DNA from: Deltaproteobacteria bacterium | GTDB lineage: Bacteria > Desulfobacterota > DSM-4660 > Desulfatiglandales > HGW-15 | Direction of reading: 5' to 3' | DNA length: 32,772 bases | NCBI GenBank assembly: GCA_019310525.1 | Contig: JAFDEE010000066.1 | Location: 1-32,772 of the forward strand | Shown: positions 1 through 7,244 of the stretch, piece by piece | How positions within the stretch are numbered: the first letter of the stretch is position 1 | How the letters are laid out: every line of letters starts with the position of its first letter | Translations under genes and position numbers: made by a program | Notes under the pieces: generated by a model | What the model was told of the DNA's origin: nothing | The model's database searches: none | What the model saw: the letters and a program-made list of their open reading frames with translations, nothing else

Positions 1-505
1 TATAGATAATCCGGGCAAATTTATCCGTTACACCAAAATGTATACAATTGACGGGATACTGAACGGACGCCTGGATATTACACTCGATGCCCTGAACCAC
101 TTGATCCTCCCCGTCATAACGTCCGTACTGGTACTGGTGGCCATGGTTGTCCGGGTCATGCGATCCACCATGATAGAAGAAATCACTAAGGAGTATGTAA
201 TTACTGCCCTGGCGAAGGGTGCGGATTATCGAACCGTTTACTACAAACACGCCCGCAAGAATGCCATGATACCGGTAGTCACCATTTCCGGTTTGATTGT
301 TGCATTTTTACTTCAGGGAAATATAGAAGTAGAAGTAATATTCAACAGGCAAGGCCTGGGGTGGTGGATAGCCAACTCCGCCATTCAGTTGGACTTGCCC
401 GCCTTGATGGGGATGATAATCCTTATAGCAGTATTTTTTGTGATAATAAATTTGGTCGTCGATATTATATGTGCGAAGATCGACCCGCGGATACGATTGG
501 ACTAG
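1..505 (+). CDS. ABC transporter permease, DppB/OppB family (C-terminal part)
   Basis: The reading frame is already open at base 2 and runs to a TAG at 503-505, so only the C-terminal part of the protein is present. Visible are hydrophobic membrane segments and the cytoplasmic coupling (EAA) loop, ALAKGADYRTVYYKHARKNA followed by MIP, which contacts the ATPase subunit in binding-protein-dependent importers. The ending DIICAKIDPRIRLD matches the usual DxxYxxxDPRIR tail of DppB/OppB permeases. It would pair with the DppC/OppC-type permease downstream to import peptides or a related solute. The ATPase and binding-protein genes are not in the window after the pair, so they must lie upstream or elsewhere. 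Family call firm; substrate unknown. Confidence 0.9.
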   Translation, partial: IDNPGKFIRYTKMYTIDGILNGRLDITLDALNHLILPVITSVLVLVAMVVRVMRSTMIEEITKEYVITALAKGADYRTVYYKHARKNAMIPVVTISGLIVAFLLQGNIEVEVIFNRQGLGWWIANSAIQLDLPALMGMIILIAVFFVIINLVVDIICAKIDPRIRLD

Positions 506-550
506 ATGTTGATCCTGTGATCAGATGCTGATTTATGGGTTAGGTAAATA

Positions 551-657
551 GTGTCCATCCATAAATAGGCAATTTTATTCAAGGTCAAGGAAGGCGAAGA
601 TTTTAACCACAGGAATACATTGAAGTATTTCGAGGATTAAAATCTGAGCCTGACGCA
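551..657 (+). repeat. Right-truncated copy of the GTGTCCATCC MITE-like element (copy 1)
   Basis: The copy begins with the family left terminus GTGTCCATCCATAAAT at 551-566, continues with the conserved body and includes the internal inverted arms AGATTTTAA/TTAAAATCT. It ends close to base 657 without the right terminal repeat. It fills most of the gap between the two permease genes, directly upstream of the second permease start. No target-site duplication can be defined because the right end is missing. Confidence 0.8.
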
Positions 658-667
658 GCTTTAATCA

Positions 668-1600
668 ATGACTGATCCCAAAATAAAAGAAAAAATGGAA
701 GCAAACTATCCCCGGCTAAAGGAATTTAAATTTCTGATGCGCCGGATTTTCAGAAATCCGTCGGCAGTGTTTGGGAGCATTTTGCTTCTCCTGTTTATTG
801 CGGTAGCGGTCGGCGCTCCGTATCTGGCCAAGCCGGAATACAAAGACAATCCGTATAAAATACCTCATCACGGATTTTCGATGACCCCAAAACCACCGAG
901 CAAGAAAAATATTTTCGGAACAACCTCCGGGCAATATGACATTTATTACGGCGTGGTCTGGGGAACCCGCACAATGTTCAAGGTGGTGGGAGTGGTCATC
1001 ATATGCAGTTTGATTATCGGAATTATTATCGGGACCCTTGCCGGATATTTTGGAGGGATTGTAGATGAGATACTGATGAGGATTACAGATGTATTTTTCA
1101 CCATTCCCGGTCTGGTGCTTGCCTTGGCAATTGTTGTGGCATTTGGCCGGGGAATCGATAAGATCATGATCGCATTGATCATCGTACGATGGCGGAATTA
1201 TGCCCGTGTCATGCGTTCCGGCATATTAACATTAAGAGAACTCGATTATGTTCAAGCCGCTAAGGTCATGGGTGTATCGAATGTTAAAATTATGATCCGT
1301 CATATCATACCCAATGCCATATATCCTGTTATGGCGCTGGCTTTTCTGGATATTGGGAACATTGTCCTGGCAGCTGCCTTTTTTGCATTTCTTGGACTGG
1401 GAGAAGCACAGAATTTTGCGGATTGGGGTCAGATGGTGGCGCTGGCGCGAAATTACATTGTCGGTCCTCCGAGTGATCCTCTCAGATACTGGTATACCGT
1501 CGTATTCCCAGGCGCGAGTATCGTCTTGTTTGTATTGGGATTTAACATGATCGGTGATGCGTTGCGGGATGCTTTGGATCCAAAGATGCGCCGGCGGTAA
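668..1600 (+). CDS. ABC transporter permease, DppC/OppC family
   Basis: A 310-residue inner-membrane permease, normal length for DppC/OppC. The N-terminal cytoplasmic stretch and first membrane helix (about residues 28-50) precede a periplasmic segment with the OppC-type NIFGTTSGQYDIYYGVVWG region (usual form HxxGTDxxGRDxxSRxxxG). The EAA loop VQAAKVMGVSNVKIMIRHII followed by PN lies near residues 195-217, and the C-terminus GDALRDALDPKMRRR is typical. It forms the heterodimeric channel with the upstream permease. No good ribosome binding site precedes ATG 668, because the preceding bases belong to a repeat element; an internal ATG at 695 is an alternative. The element may have separated this gene from its original translation signal or coupling. 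Confidence 0.92.
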   Translation: MTDPKIKEKMEANYPRLKEFKFLMRRIFRNPSAVFGSILLLLFIAVAVGAPYLAKPEYKDNPYKIPHHGFSMTPKPPSKKNIFGTTSGQYDIYYGVVWGTRTMFKVVGVVIICSLIIGIIIGTLAGYFGGIVDEILMRITDVFFTIPGLVLALAIVVAFGRGIDKIMIALIIVRWRNYARVMRSGILTLRELDYVQAAKVMGVSNVKIMIRHIIPNAIYPVMALAFLDIGNIVLAAAFFAFLGLGEAQNFADWGQMVALARNYIVGPPSDPLRYWYTVVFPGASIVLFVLGFNMIGDALRDALDPKMRRR

Positions 1601-1957
1601 CAAAAAGCAACATAACCCAAATTATATTATGTTAACGCCTCTGTATGCGTTTTGTGTGCCACAATAGATCCGATTTTGGCCCATTTTAGGGGCCCGTCGT
1701 CCAGAGAGACCTTTGAAAATGTTCAATATTGTTCAAGTGCAAGCCTCAGGCCCGAGGGGTTTACGCCTCGGAGGGTAAGGGGGAAATTTAATCCACCCTG
1801 CTTAGGATGCCAAGGGGGCAGGCATCCATGTATCGAAGTATTTCGAGGGTTAAAATTTATCCGCACTCCGTTTGGACTCCCCGCCATTCGGGCGGGTTCC
1901 CGGTTTGAGCCTGCCTGTTTGATCCTGAATCCAAGTACATAGCCCCGGTCTTTTTCC
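1601..1957. other. Gene-free stretch downstream of the permease pair
   Basis: No convincing coding sequence. It contains an AT-rich hairpin right after the permease stop (AACATAA 1609-1615 with TTATGTT 1627-1633), a small GC hairpin (CCGAGG 1752-1757 with CCTCGG 1766-1771) and a degraded repeat-element copy. A promoter for the next gene follows at the right end. Confidence 0.5.
1774..1930 (+). repeat. Degraded internal fragment of the GTGTCCATCC MITE-like element (copy 0)
   Basis: The core is recognisable: GAAATTTAATCC, then the GCTTAGGATGCCAAG stretch shared with the 15.2-kb copy, then CGAAGTATTTCGAGGG and TTAAAATTT. A GC-rich hairpin (CCCGCC attc GGGCGGG) follows where other copies also carry a hairpin. 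Both terminal repeats are missing and the limits given are approximate. It is an older, decayed copy in the gap between the permease and the CheD-like gene. Confidence 0.55.
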
Positions 1958-1986
1958 TTGACAGATCAGGACCTTTCTCATACAGT
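1958..1986 (+). promoter_or_regulatory. Sigma-70-type promoter for the CheD-like gene
   Basis: TTGACA at 1958-1963, a 17-bp spacer, and TACAGT at 1981-1986 give a perfect -35 and a 4/6 -10 box. The predicted start is near 1993, about 40 bases before the chosen start codon. The -10 overlaps the left arm of a 10-bp perfect inverted repeat. Confidence 0.55.
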
Positions 1987-2031
1987 TCCTTTCGGTCGAG
2001 CTTCATGTGATTGACTTTGAGGGAACTGTAT
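1980..2031 (+). promoter_or_regulatory. Inverted repeat over the promoter -10 and the ribosome binding site
   Basis: ATACAGTTCC at 1980-1989 and its exact complement GGAACTGTAT at 2022-2031 are separated by 32 bp. The left arm covers the -10 box and the right arm covers the Shine-Dalgarno GAGGG and ends at the start codon. If transcription starts near 1993 the left arm is not in the RNA, and a DNA operator fits better. If it starts upstream, the RNA hairpin would hide the ribosome binding site. The sequence alone cannot decide. Confidence 0.4.
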
Positions 2032-2469
2032 ATGCCGGATATTTCTGTAAAACTGCTTCAATATGCAATCGCCCAGTCAGGCCGACTCAGGATAGATCAT
2101 ATCGGTTCAGGCGTGGGAGTAATCTTATACAGTGCGGCCCAAAAAACCGGGGCCGGCCTTCACATCCTCGCTCCCAAGTCAGGGAAGCTTACGGCCAAGA
2201 GTCCGGTCATGTATGCCAATACGGCCATCCCTTACATCCTTGATCAACTCAGGGGAAAGGGCGTGAACCCTCCTTTCTCCGTTGCCATCGCCGGTGGGGC
2301 TACTCTCCTGGGCAAGGGAGCGGCGATAAATTCGGGTCAAAACGTGGTTGAGGCGGTCAAGGATGCTCTTAAGAAAGCGAACCTCGGAGTGAAGATCGAG
2401 CAGACCGGTGGGAACAGGGTGCGCAGTATGATCCTGGATATCGACGCCGGAAAGATCAAGATCGCCTAA
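2032..2469 (+). CDS. CheD-like protein lacking the catalytic cysteine
   Basis: 145 residues, the usual size of CheD, the chemoreceptor glutamine deamidase that partners CheC. Family features are clear: a HIGSGVGVILYSA stretch where CheD has LGSCVAV, then GAGLHILAP with the conserved His at residue 44, then GQNVVEAVKDALKKAN and TGGNRVRSMILDIDAGKI at the C-terminus. The catalytic Cys is replaced by Gly27, so deamidase chemistry as known for CheD is unlikely; a binding or regulatory role is more plausible. I chose ATG 2032 (GAGGG at 2019-2023) over an upstream TTG at 2011. No cheC, cheA or cheB is nearby. The stop codon TAA lies inside the target-site duplication of an inserted element. Confidence 0.8.
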   Translation: MPDISVKLLQYAIAQSGRLRIDHIGSGVGVILYSAAQKTGAGLHILAPKSGKLTAKSPVMYANTAIPYILDQLRGKGVNPPFSVAIAGGATLLGKGAAINSGQNVVEAVKDALKKANLGVKIEQTGGNRVRSMILDIDAGKIKIA

Positions 2470-2472
2470 CTG

Positions 2473-2653
2473 GTGTCCATCCATAAATGAGAAAATTTGT
2501 GCAAGGTCAAGGAAGGCGAAAATTTTAACCGCAGGAATACATTGAAGTATTTTGAGGATTAAAATTTGAGCCTGACCTGTCTGCCGAATGGCAGATAGGT
2601 CCGGCACAGGCAGGCGCAGAGATTGCGGAAATTGGCCATTTATGGATGGACAC
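2473..2653 (+). mobile_element. Complete MITE-like element, 181 bp (copy 2)
   Basis: Terminal inverted repeats are perfect over 16 bp: GTGTCCATCCATAAAT at 2473-2488 and ATTTATGGATGGACAC at 2638-2653. The element is flanked by the direct repeat TAACTG at 2467-2472 and 2654-2659, a clean 6-bp target-site duplication. Inside are the inverted arms AAATTTTAA/TTAAAATTT and a hairpin TCTGCC gaat GGCAGA. There is no transposase, so it would need one in trans. It sits exactly at the stop codon of the CheD-like gene, between that gene and a terminator-like hairpin. Confidence 0.88.
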
Positions 2654-2662
2654 TAACTGGTT

Positions 2663-2697
2663 GTTGAAAAACCTGACAAGCACGGTAGTTTTTCAAC
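2663..2697. terminator. Terminator-like hairpin downstream of the CheD-like gene
   Basis: GTTGAAAAAC at 2663-2672 pairs perfectly with GTTTTTCAAC at 2688-2697 across a 15-base loop. There is no separate U-tract beyond the stem, so termination is an inference. It is now about 200 bp from the gene because of the inserted element. Confidence 0.45.
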
Positions 2698-2747
2698 AGC
2701 CGACAAAAAGGGGCCGCGGATATTTCCATAAGGAGGCGGAAAGGTAA

Positions 2748-3776
2748 ATGAAAATCGTATGCCCCCATTGCAGTAAGGCTTACAGGCTCCAGAAAGAGCG
2801 CCTACCCAAGAAACGGCACTTTGCTATACCATGCCCCAATTGCAAAGAGCCGATATCAGTCGACCTGAATTTCCTGGATGGGGAGGGTTCTATTGAAGCC
2901 GCATCCGTTTCCTCCAAGGGAGAAGAGGTAACCGGTGAGGCCTTGAAGGCCTTGATTCTGAAAAGTGTCAGGGATCTCCCCCCTATGCCCCAGACGATAC
3001 TGAAGGCCCAGGAGATTATGAGGGATGCTAATTACAGTTTCGAGGCCCTTTCGAAGGTCCTTGAAACAGACCAGGCCCTGGCGGCGAAGGTACTCAAGAT
3101 GGCCAATTCACCCTTTTATGGCCTCATGGGAAAGGTTTCATCCCTCCAACATGCCTCGGTTGTGCTGGGCCAAAAGACCTTGGAAGAACTTATCACCATG
3201 GCCGGGGCATCGGATCTTCTTGGGGGCAGGCTTGAGGGCTATGAGCTGGATTCCGGCGACCTGTGGGTTCACAGTATGGGAGTCGCATTTGCTTCCAAGC
3301 TTATTGCAATTAGAAAACAGCCCGCCCTGGAAAACGATGCCTTTGCAGCAGGCTTGATCCATGACGCGGGAAAACTCGCCCTGGATCCTTATATCCTGGA
3401 ACGGAAACAGGCGTTCAAAGCAGTCACCGAGGATAGTGGCGAGAGTTTCACTGTGGCGGAGAAAAGGATCCTGGGTTTCGATCACGCTGAGCTCGCACTG
3501 GAACTATGTAAGCATTGGAATGTCCCGGAACCGTTGCGTATCGCTATAGGATGCCACCACAATCCGGAGTCGTCCGATGGCAACATCTTGGCCTATATTG
3601 TCCATCTGGCCGATGCCGTGGCTATGATGAGTGGAATGGGGGCTGGGCTGGACGGGATGCAGTATTCATTGAGCGAACAGGCCCTTGATACTCTCGGTTT
3701 TACCGAAGATGAAATCAACGAAATCATGGCCGAGGCGGTTCAATCGGTGCAGGGCCTTACTGAGGAGACGCAATGA
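2748..3776 (+). CDS. Zinc-finger / HDOD domain signalling protein
   Basis: 342 residues. The N-terminus is an MJ0042-type zinc ribbon with Cys5, Cys8, Cys29 and Cys32. From about residue 73 (VRDLPPMPQTILKAQEI) to about 270 is an HDOD domain, a catalytically inactive relative of HD phosphohydrolases used in bacterial signalling. GLIHDAGKLAL and CHHNPE mark the helical core. A strong AAGGAGG lies ahead of ATG 2748. HDOD proteins often act in motility, surface behaviour or second-messenger pathways, which suits the chemotaxis-like neighbours, but the specific partner is unknown. It is transcribed in the same direction as the CheD-like gene, though an element and a hairpin lie between them. Confidence 0.88.
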   Translation: MKIVCPHCSKAYRLQKERLPKKRHFAIPCPNCKEPISVDLNFLDGEGSIEAASVSSKGEEVTGEALKALILKSVRDLPPMPQTILKAQEIMRDANYSFEALSKVLETDQALAAKVLKMANSPFYGLMGKVSSLQHASVVLGQKTLEELITMAGASDLLGGRLEGYELDSGDLWVHSMGVAFASKLIAIRKQPALENDAFAAGLIHDAGKLALDPYILERKQAFKAVTEDSGESFTVAEKRILGFDHAELALELCKHWNVPEPLRIAIGCHHNPESSDGNILAYIVHLADAVAMMSGMGAGLDGMQYSLSEQALDTLGFTEDEINEIMAEAVQSVQGLTEETQ

Positions 3777-3924
3777 AACACGGAAACATCGTTTCCCCTG
3801 CCCGGGCATGGAATCGGGTACCCGGGCATGAAGCAAGGGCTTTATTCGCCTTCACCAGGATATCCTGTAGCTTATGCTGCAGGAAGGAATGGCAGGTCGA
3901 CCCCATAGGAATTCCGTTCATGAG

Positions 3925-3953
3925 ACCCCGCTGCTTGCAGGGTTGGGCTTCAT
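3925..3953. repeat. Degenerate copy of the CCCCGCTGC hairpin repeat
   Basis: ACCCCGCTGCTTGCAG followed by GGTTGGGCTTCAT matches the intact hairpin repeat near 27.3 kb, including the trailing GCTTCAT. Its right arm has decayed, so only a short CTGC/GCAG stem remains. It lies just left of a MITE-like element in the 3777-4220 gap, which has no supported gene. Confidence 0.5.
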
Positions 3954-3959
3954 TACCTG

Positions 3960-4177
3960 GTGTCCATCCATAAACAGGCGATTTTATCCAAGGTCAAAGG
4001 AGGCGGAAATTTTAATCCCCCCCCCTGGAGATACAAGTGGGACAAGCATCCATACATTGGGGTATTTCGAGGATTAAAATTTGTCTGCCCGGTAGCAACG
4101 ATTCCCACCTTACGGGTAGGTCCCTGGTTTGGGCTTGACCTGAGAGAATGGAAAAAGAGCCGTTTATGGAGGGGCGC
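3960..4177 (+). mobile_element. Diverged MITE-like element, 218 bp (copy 3)
   Basis: The left terminus GTGTCCATCCATAAA starts at 3960. The right terminus is degenerate, TTTATGGAGGGGCGC ending at 4177. Flanks TACCTG (3954-3959) and TTCCTG (4178-4183) match at 5 of 6 positions, consistent with an aged 6-bp target duplication. The internal arms AAATTTTAATCC/GGATTAAAATTT pair over 12 bp. Because this copy has no in-frame stop, it creates an artificial open extension ahead of fabH. Confidence 0.78.
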
Positions 4178-4220
4178 TTCCTGCCGGATTAATCTAATAC
4201 AAAAAGAGGACGTCAAAACC

Positions 4221-5216
4221 ATGCCGAAGTCGCGCATCAGCGGGATAGGCTCTTCTGTCCCGAAGAAAATAATTTCCAACAAGGATCTTGAAAAGATAGT
4301 CGATACTTCTGATGAATGGATCACCCGGCGTACCGGAATTCGGGAACGTCGGATCGCATGCCCGGAAGAAAACGAAAGTACATGGGAACTCGCCACACGC
4401 GCCTCCATCAAGGCGATGGATATGGCCGGAGTGAAACCAGATGATCTGGAGATGATCATCATGGGCACGGTCACTCCTGATCGGCAGTTACCCGCGGCAT
4501 CCTGTATGGTCCAGACTGCTTTGAAAGCCCGGAACGCGGCCGCATTCGATGTGTCCGCGGGCTGCTCGGGTTTTCTCTATGCCCTTAGCATGGCGGATAA
4601 CGCCATTCGTGCCGGTACCTGTAAAAACGTCCTGGTGATCGGTGCCGAGCGACTTTCAAGCATTGTGAACTGGGAGGACAGAAACACTTGTGTGCTCCTG
4701 GCGGATGGGGCCGGAGCCGTGGTGATCACCCCCTCCTCGAACGGTAAGGGTGTGCTCACATCCCAGTTGAAATCCGACGGCAAGTACTGGGACCTTCTTT
4801 ATGCCTCTTACGGGAATCACAACCACGTTCCGGATATTCTGGGCGATGTCAAAAGTAAACCGTTCTTCCTGAAGATGGAGGGGAATCGGCTTTACAAGAA
4901 GGCCATTTCCTGCATGGCCGCAGTAACCCGGGATGCGCTCGCCGAGACAGGGCTGGCGTGCCAGGATATCGACGTTGTTATTCCTCACCAGGCCAATATT
5001 CGGATTATGCGTGGATTGGCGAAGTCCCTCGGGATCCCTATGGAAAAGGTATATTCCAACATTCACCGTTACGGGAACACTTCATCGGCCACTATTCCCA
5101 TTGCCATGGACGAGGCCTATCAGGAAGGTTTTTTGAAGCGCGGACAGAATGTATTGCTGGTAAGTTTTGGTGCGGGATTGACCTGGGGGGCTTCCATCCT
5201 GAAGTGGGATCTATGA
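4221..5216 (+). CDS. fabH: 3-oxoacyl-[ACP] synthase III (beta-ketoacyl-ACP synthase III)
   Basis: 331 residues, normal for FabH, which condenses an acyl-CoA starter with malonyl-ACP to start fatty acid synthesis in the cytoplasm. The catalytic triad is visible: Cys115 in DVSAGCSGFLYAL, His256 in VIPHQAN and Asn286 in RYGNTSSATIP. The N-terminal GIGSSVPKKIISN and TSDEWITRRTGIRERR blocks are classic, and the C-terminus LVSFGAGLTWGASILKW is complete. The start is ATG 4221, preceded by AGAGGA. The frame stays open upstream to 3960 only because it reads through the MITE-like element. No other fab genes or acpP are adjacent, so this may be a stand-alone or specialised copy rather than the housekeeping operon member. 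Confidence 0.95.
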   Translation: MPKSRISGIGSSVPKKIISNKDLEKIVDTSDEWITRRTGIRERRIACPEENESTWELATRASIKAMDMAGVKPDDLEMIIMGTVTPDRQLPAASCMVQTALKARNAAAFDVSAGCSGFLYALSMADNAIRAGTCKNVLVIGAERLSSIVNWEDRNTCVLLADGAGAVVITPSSNGKGVLTSQLKSDGKYWDLLYASYGNHNHVPDILGDVKSKPFFLKMEGNRLYKKAISCMAAVTRDALAETGLACQDIDVVIPHQANIRIMRGLAKSLGIPMEKVYSNIHRYGNTSSATIPIAMDEAYQEGFLKRGQNVLLVSFGAGLTWGASILKWDL

Positions 5217-5340
5217 TTCCCTGACTGAATGGAGGTTCCGCCCGGCCGCCTTTCAGAGACAGGATGGGATAGGAGAGTGAAATCCAGGGCGGACGGACGT
5301 AACGCTCGTTCCTCTAAAGGGTGGACCTAAGGGGGCATAC

Positions 5341-6708
5341 TTATTCCTCATCCTTTTTCCCTGTATTGATACCAAGCTCGGTGATCTTCGCCAACAGGGT
5401 GTTTCGGTGGATCCCAAGGATTTCCGCCGCCCTTTTCCGGTTGTTTCCCACGTGCTCAAGGACATCGGAGATATACTCATATTCGAAATGACTCACGGCC
5501 TTTTTGAGGGGAAGGTGCTTCAAGGGCCTTTTGTCGGTGTGGAAATTAGCGAGTTCCTTGAAATGAATGACCGAGTTCTTGGAAATCGTGAAGGCCCGCT
5601 CGACAAGGTTCTGGAGTTCCCTCACATTGCCCGGCCAGTCATATTCAGTCAGGGCCTTTACGGCGGCCTTGGAAAACCTCTTGGGCGGTTTCCCTGTCCG
5701 CTTGGCATTAAGCTCCAGGAAATGGTCCAGGAGGAGAGGAATGTCTTTTTTTCTTTTTCGCAAGGGAGGGAGTGTGATGGGAAACACATTCAAGCGGTAG
5801 TAAAGATCTTCCCTGAACTTCCCTTGTGAAATGAGGTCGCCCACATCTTTGTTGGTAGCAGCCAGGAACCTTACGTCTATCTTGATGACCTTGGTGGTTC
5901 CCAGCTTCTGGAATTCTTTTTCCTGGATGACCCGCAGCAGCTTAGCTTGCATGTTGATGTCCAAGGTATCGATATCATCAAGGAAAACCGTCCCCTTGTC
6001 AGCGATCTCCAGCTTGCCCATCGTAGTTTGGGTAGCCCCGGTGAAGGCGCCCTTTCTGTGGCCGAACAGTTCGCTTTCCATGAGGGAAGAAGGGATAGCG
6101 GCGCAATTGATGACCACGAAGGGTTGATCCTTTCTGGGGCTGAGGTTGTGGATCGCCCTGGCGATGAGTTCCTTTCCCGTGCCGCTTTCTCCGTAAATAA
6201 ACACGGCCCCTTCGCTCCCGGCAATGGTGGAGACAAGATCGAACACCTCCTTCATCTTTTCGTCCTGTCCTATGATAGCCTCAAAAGGATGATACCGCTC
6301 AAGTTCATTGCGGAGGTAAGTCACTTCCTTTAAGAGTTTGTGCTTTTCCAAGGCCCTATGGATGCAGTTCAGCACGTCTTCCACTACAAAGGGCTTCACG
6401 AGGTATTCATAAGCACCCAGCTTGATTGCTTGAACGGCCGTTTTGATTTCCTTGACTGCCGTGACCATGATGACCTCCGCGTTAGGATCGATGGATTTGA
6501 AACGATCCAGGAGATCCAGGCCACTTGCATCCGGCAGGAGGATGTCCAAAAGAATCAAATCGATATTGCTTTTTATGAAGGTGTCGAGGGCCTCTTTGGC
6601 TGTGGCCGCGAAAAGGACATGATAGGTGTCTTTAAGGACCATCCTGAAGGATTCGCGGATCCCGCGTTCGTCGTCCACGACGAGAATGGTGGCTTTTCGG
6701 TTGATCAT
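5341..6708 (-). CDS. NtrC-family sigma-54-dependent response regulator
   Basis: 455 residues with three domains. The receiver domain has VVDDE, phospho-acceptor Asp55 (LILLDILLPD) and Lys105 (YLVKPF). The AAA+ sigma-54 activator domain has Walker A GESGTGKE (173-180), the sigma-54 contact loop GAFTGA (220-225) and Walker B VFLDDID (241-247). The Fis-type helix-turn-helix is NNRKRAAEILGIHRNTLLAKI near the end. It activates sigma-54 promoters after phosphorylation. It has no adjacent kinase in its own operon; candidate partners are the kinases at 9.8 kb and 13.0 kb. It is divergent from the acyltransferase operon and shares a 520-bp regulatory gap with it. Confidence 0.95.
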   Translation of the reverse strand: MINRKATILVVDDERGIRESFRMVLKDTYHVLFAATAKEALDTFIKSNIDLILLDILLPDASGLDLLDRFKSIDPNAEVIMVTAVKEIKTAVQAIKLGAYEYLVKPFVVEDVLNCIHRALEKHKLLKEVTYLRNELERYHPFEAIIGQDEKMKEVFDLVSTIAGSEGAVFIYGESGTGKELIARAIHNLSPRKDQPFVVINCAAIPSSLMESELFGHRKGAFTGATQTTMGKLEIADKGTVFLDDIDTLDINMQAKLLRVIQEKEFQKLGTTKVIKIDVRFLAATNKDVGDLISQGKFREDLYYRLNVFPITLPPLRKRKKDIPLLLDHFLELNAKRTGKPPKRFSKAAVKALTEYDWPGNVRELQNLVERAFTISKNSVIHFKELANFHTDKRPLKHLPLKKAVSHFEYEYISDVLEHVGNNRKRAAEILGIHRNTLLAKITELGINTGKKDEE

Positions 6709-6819
6709 TTTCCGTAAGCGTCTTTGTTTGAAGGTGTGCCGGAGACTGGGGATTTGAAACGATGGAAAATCCTGCCTGATTGAGGAGTTCCATCCCAGGA
6801 CCAGATGCTACCTTGTCGT

Positions 6820-6849
6820 ATTATGATCATATTCATGGAATCTCGTCAA
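6820..6849 (-). promoter_or_regulatory. Sigma-70-type promoter for the NtrC-family regulator
   Basis: On the minus strand, TTGACG (6844-6849), an 18-bp spacer and CATAAT (6820-6825) each match the consensus hexamers at 5 of 6 positions. The predicted start is near 6813, about 105 bases upstream of the start codon. Confidence 0.5.
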
Positions 6850-6872
6850 GAAATGTCGTTTAAGCGATCCGC

Positions 6873-6890
6873 TGCACAATAAAATGTGCA
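6873..6890. promoter_or_regulatory. NtrC-type binding-site-like palindrome
   Basis: TGCACAATAAAATGTGCA has outer half-sites TGCAC/GTGCA, as in known NtrC enhancer sites, but with an 8-bp centre instead of 7. It lies just upstream of the regulator promoter and about 190 bp upstream of the sigma-54-like motif facing the other way. Its role as a binding site for the regulator encoded here is inferred from position and sequence only. Confidence 0.35.
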
Positions 6891-7082
6891 TCCAGAATGG
6901 AATTTTTGAGGGTTCCACTTGAACCCATCGAAGAGCAGGACACTCTCAATGTTAACTCGGAATATTTTTAATAATTATTTGCATTTCTAACAGTTTGAAA
7001 TTTAATAAATTTTGCCGTGTTTAAATATGCCTCACCCGACTTTCCTGTCAAGGCGATCGTAAGCCCCCTCTTTTCTCCGCCG

Positions 7083-7098
7083 TGGCACGGGAATTGAG
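7083..7098 (+). promoter_or_regulatory. Near-consensus sigma-54 promoter ahead of the acyltransferase operon
   Basis: TGGCACG, four bases, then TTGAG. The -24 element is perfect against TGGCACG-N4-TTGCA, but the usually invariant C of the -12 GC is A. It is spaced correctly and points toward the gene at 7245, about 130 bp away. Confidence 0.35.
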
Positions 7099-7244
7099 TA
7101 ATTCATTAGACAAATGGAGAGATGACAAACCTCCCGGCCTGCCTCTGAGACACTGAGAAATGTTTTTCCGGAAGAAACCCGGATCTCAGACCCGTTCAAT
7201 CCGATTTTGACCGGAAATTTCCTCACAGGATGAGGAAGATGAAG

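Larger units (their letters stand above)
6709..7244. other. Divergent regulatory gap between the NtrC-type regulator and the acyltransferase operon
   Basis: No gene is supported here. It holds a minus-strand sigma-70-type promoter, an NtrC-site-like palindrome, an AT-rich block near 6960-7020 and a near-consensus sigma-54 motif facing the acyltransferase gene. These are listed separately. Confidence 0.5.

Noticed and set aside
1652-1942. 96-codon plus-strand open frame
   Set aside because: It overlaps the decayed repeat element and its translation is the element peptide.
3960-4220. N-terminal 87-codon extension of fabH
   Set aside because: It is the translated body of a repeat element; FabH has a standard N-terminus and ribosome site at 4221.
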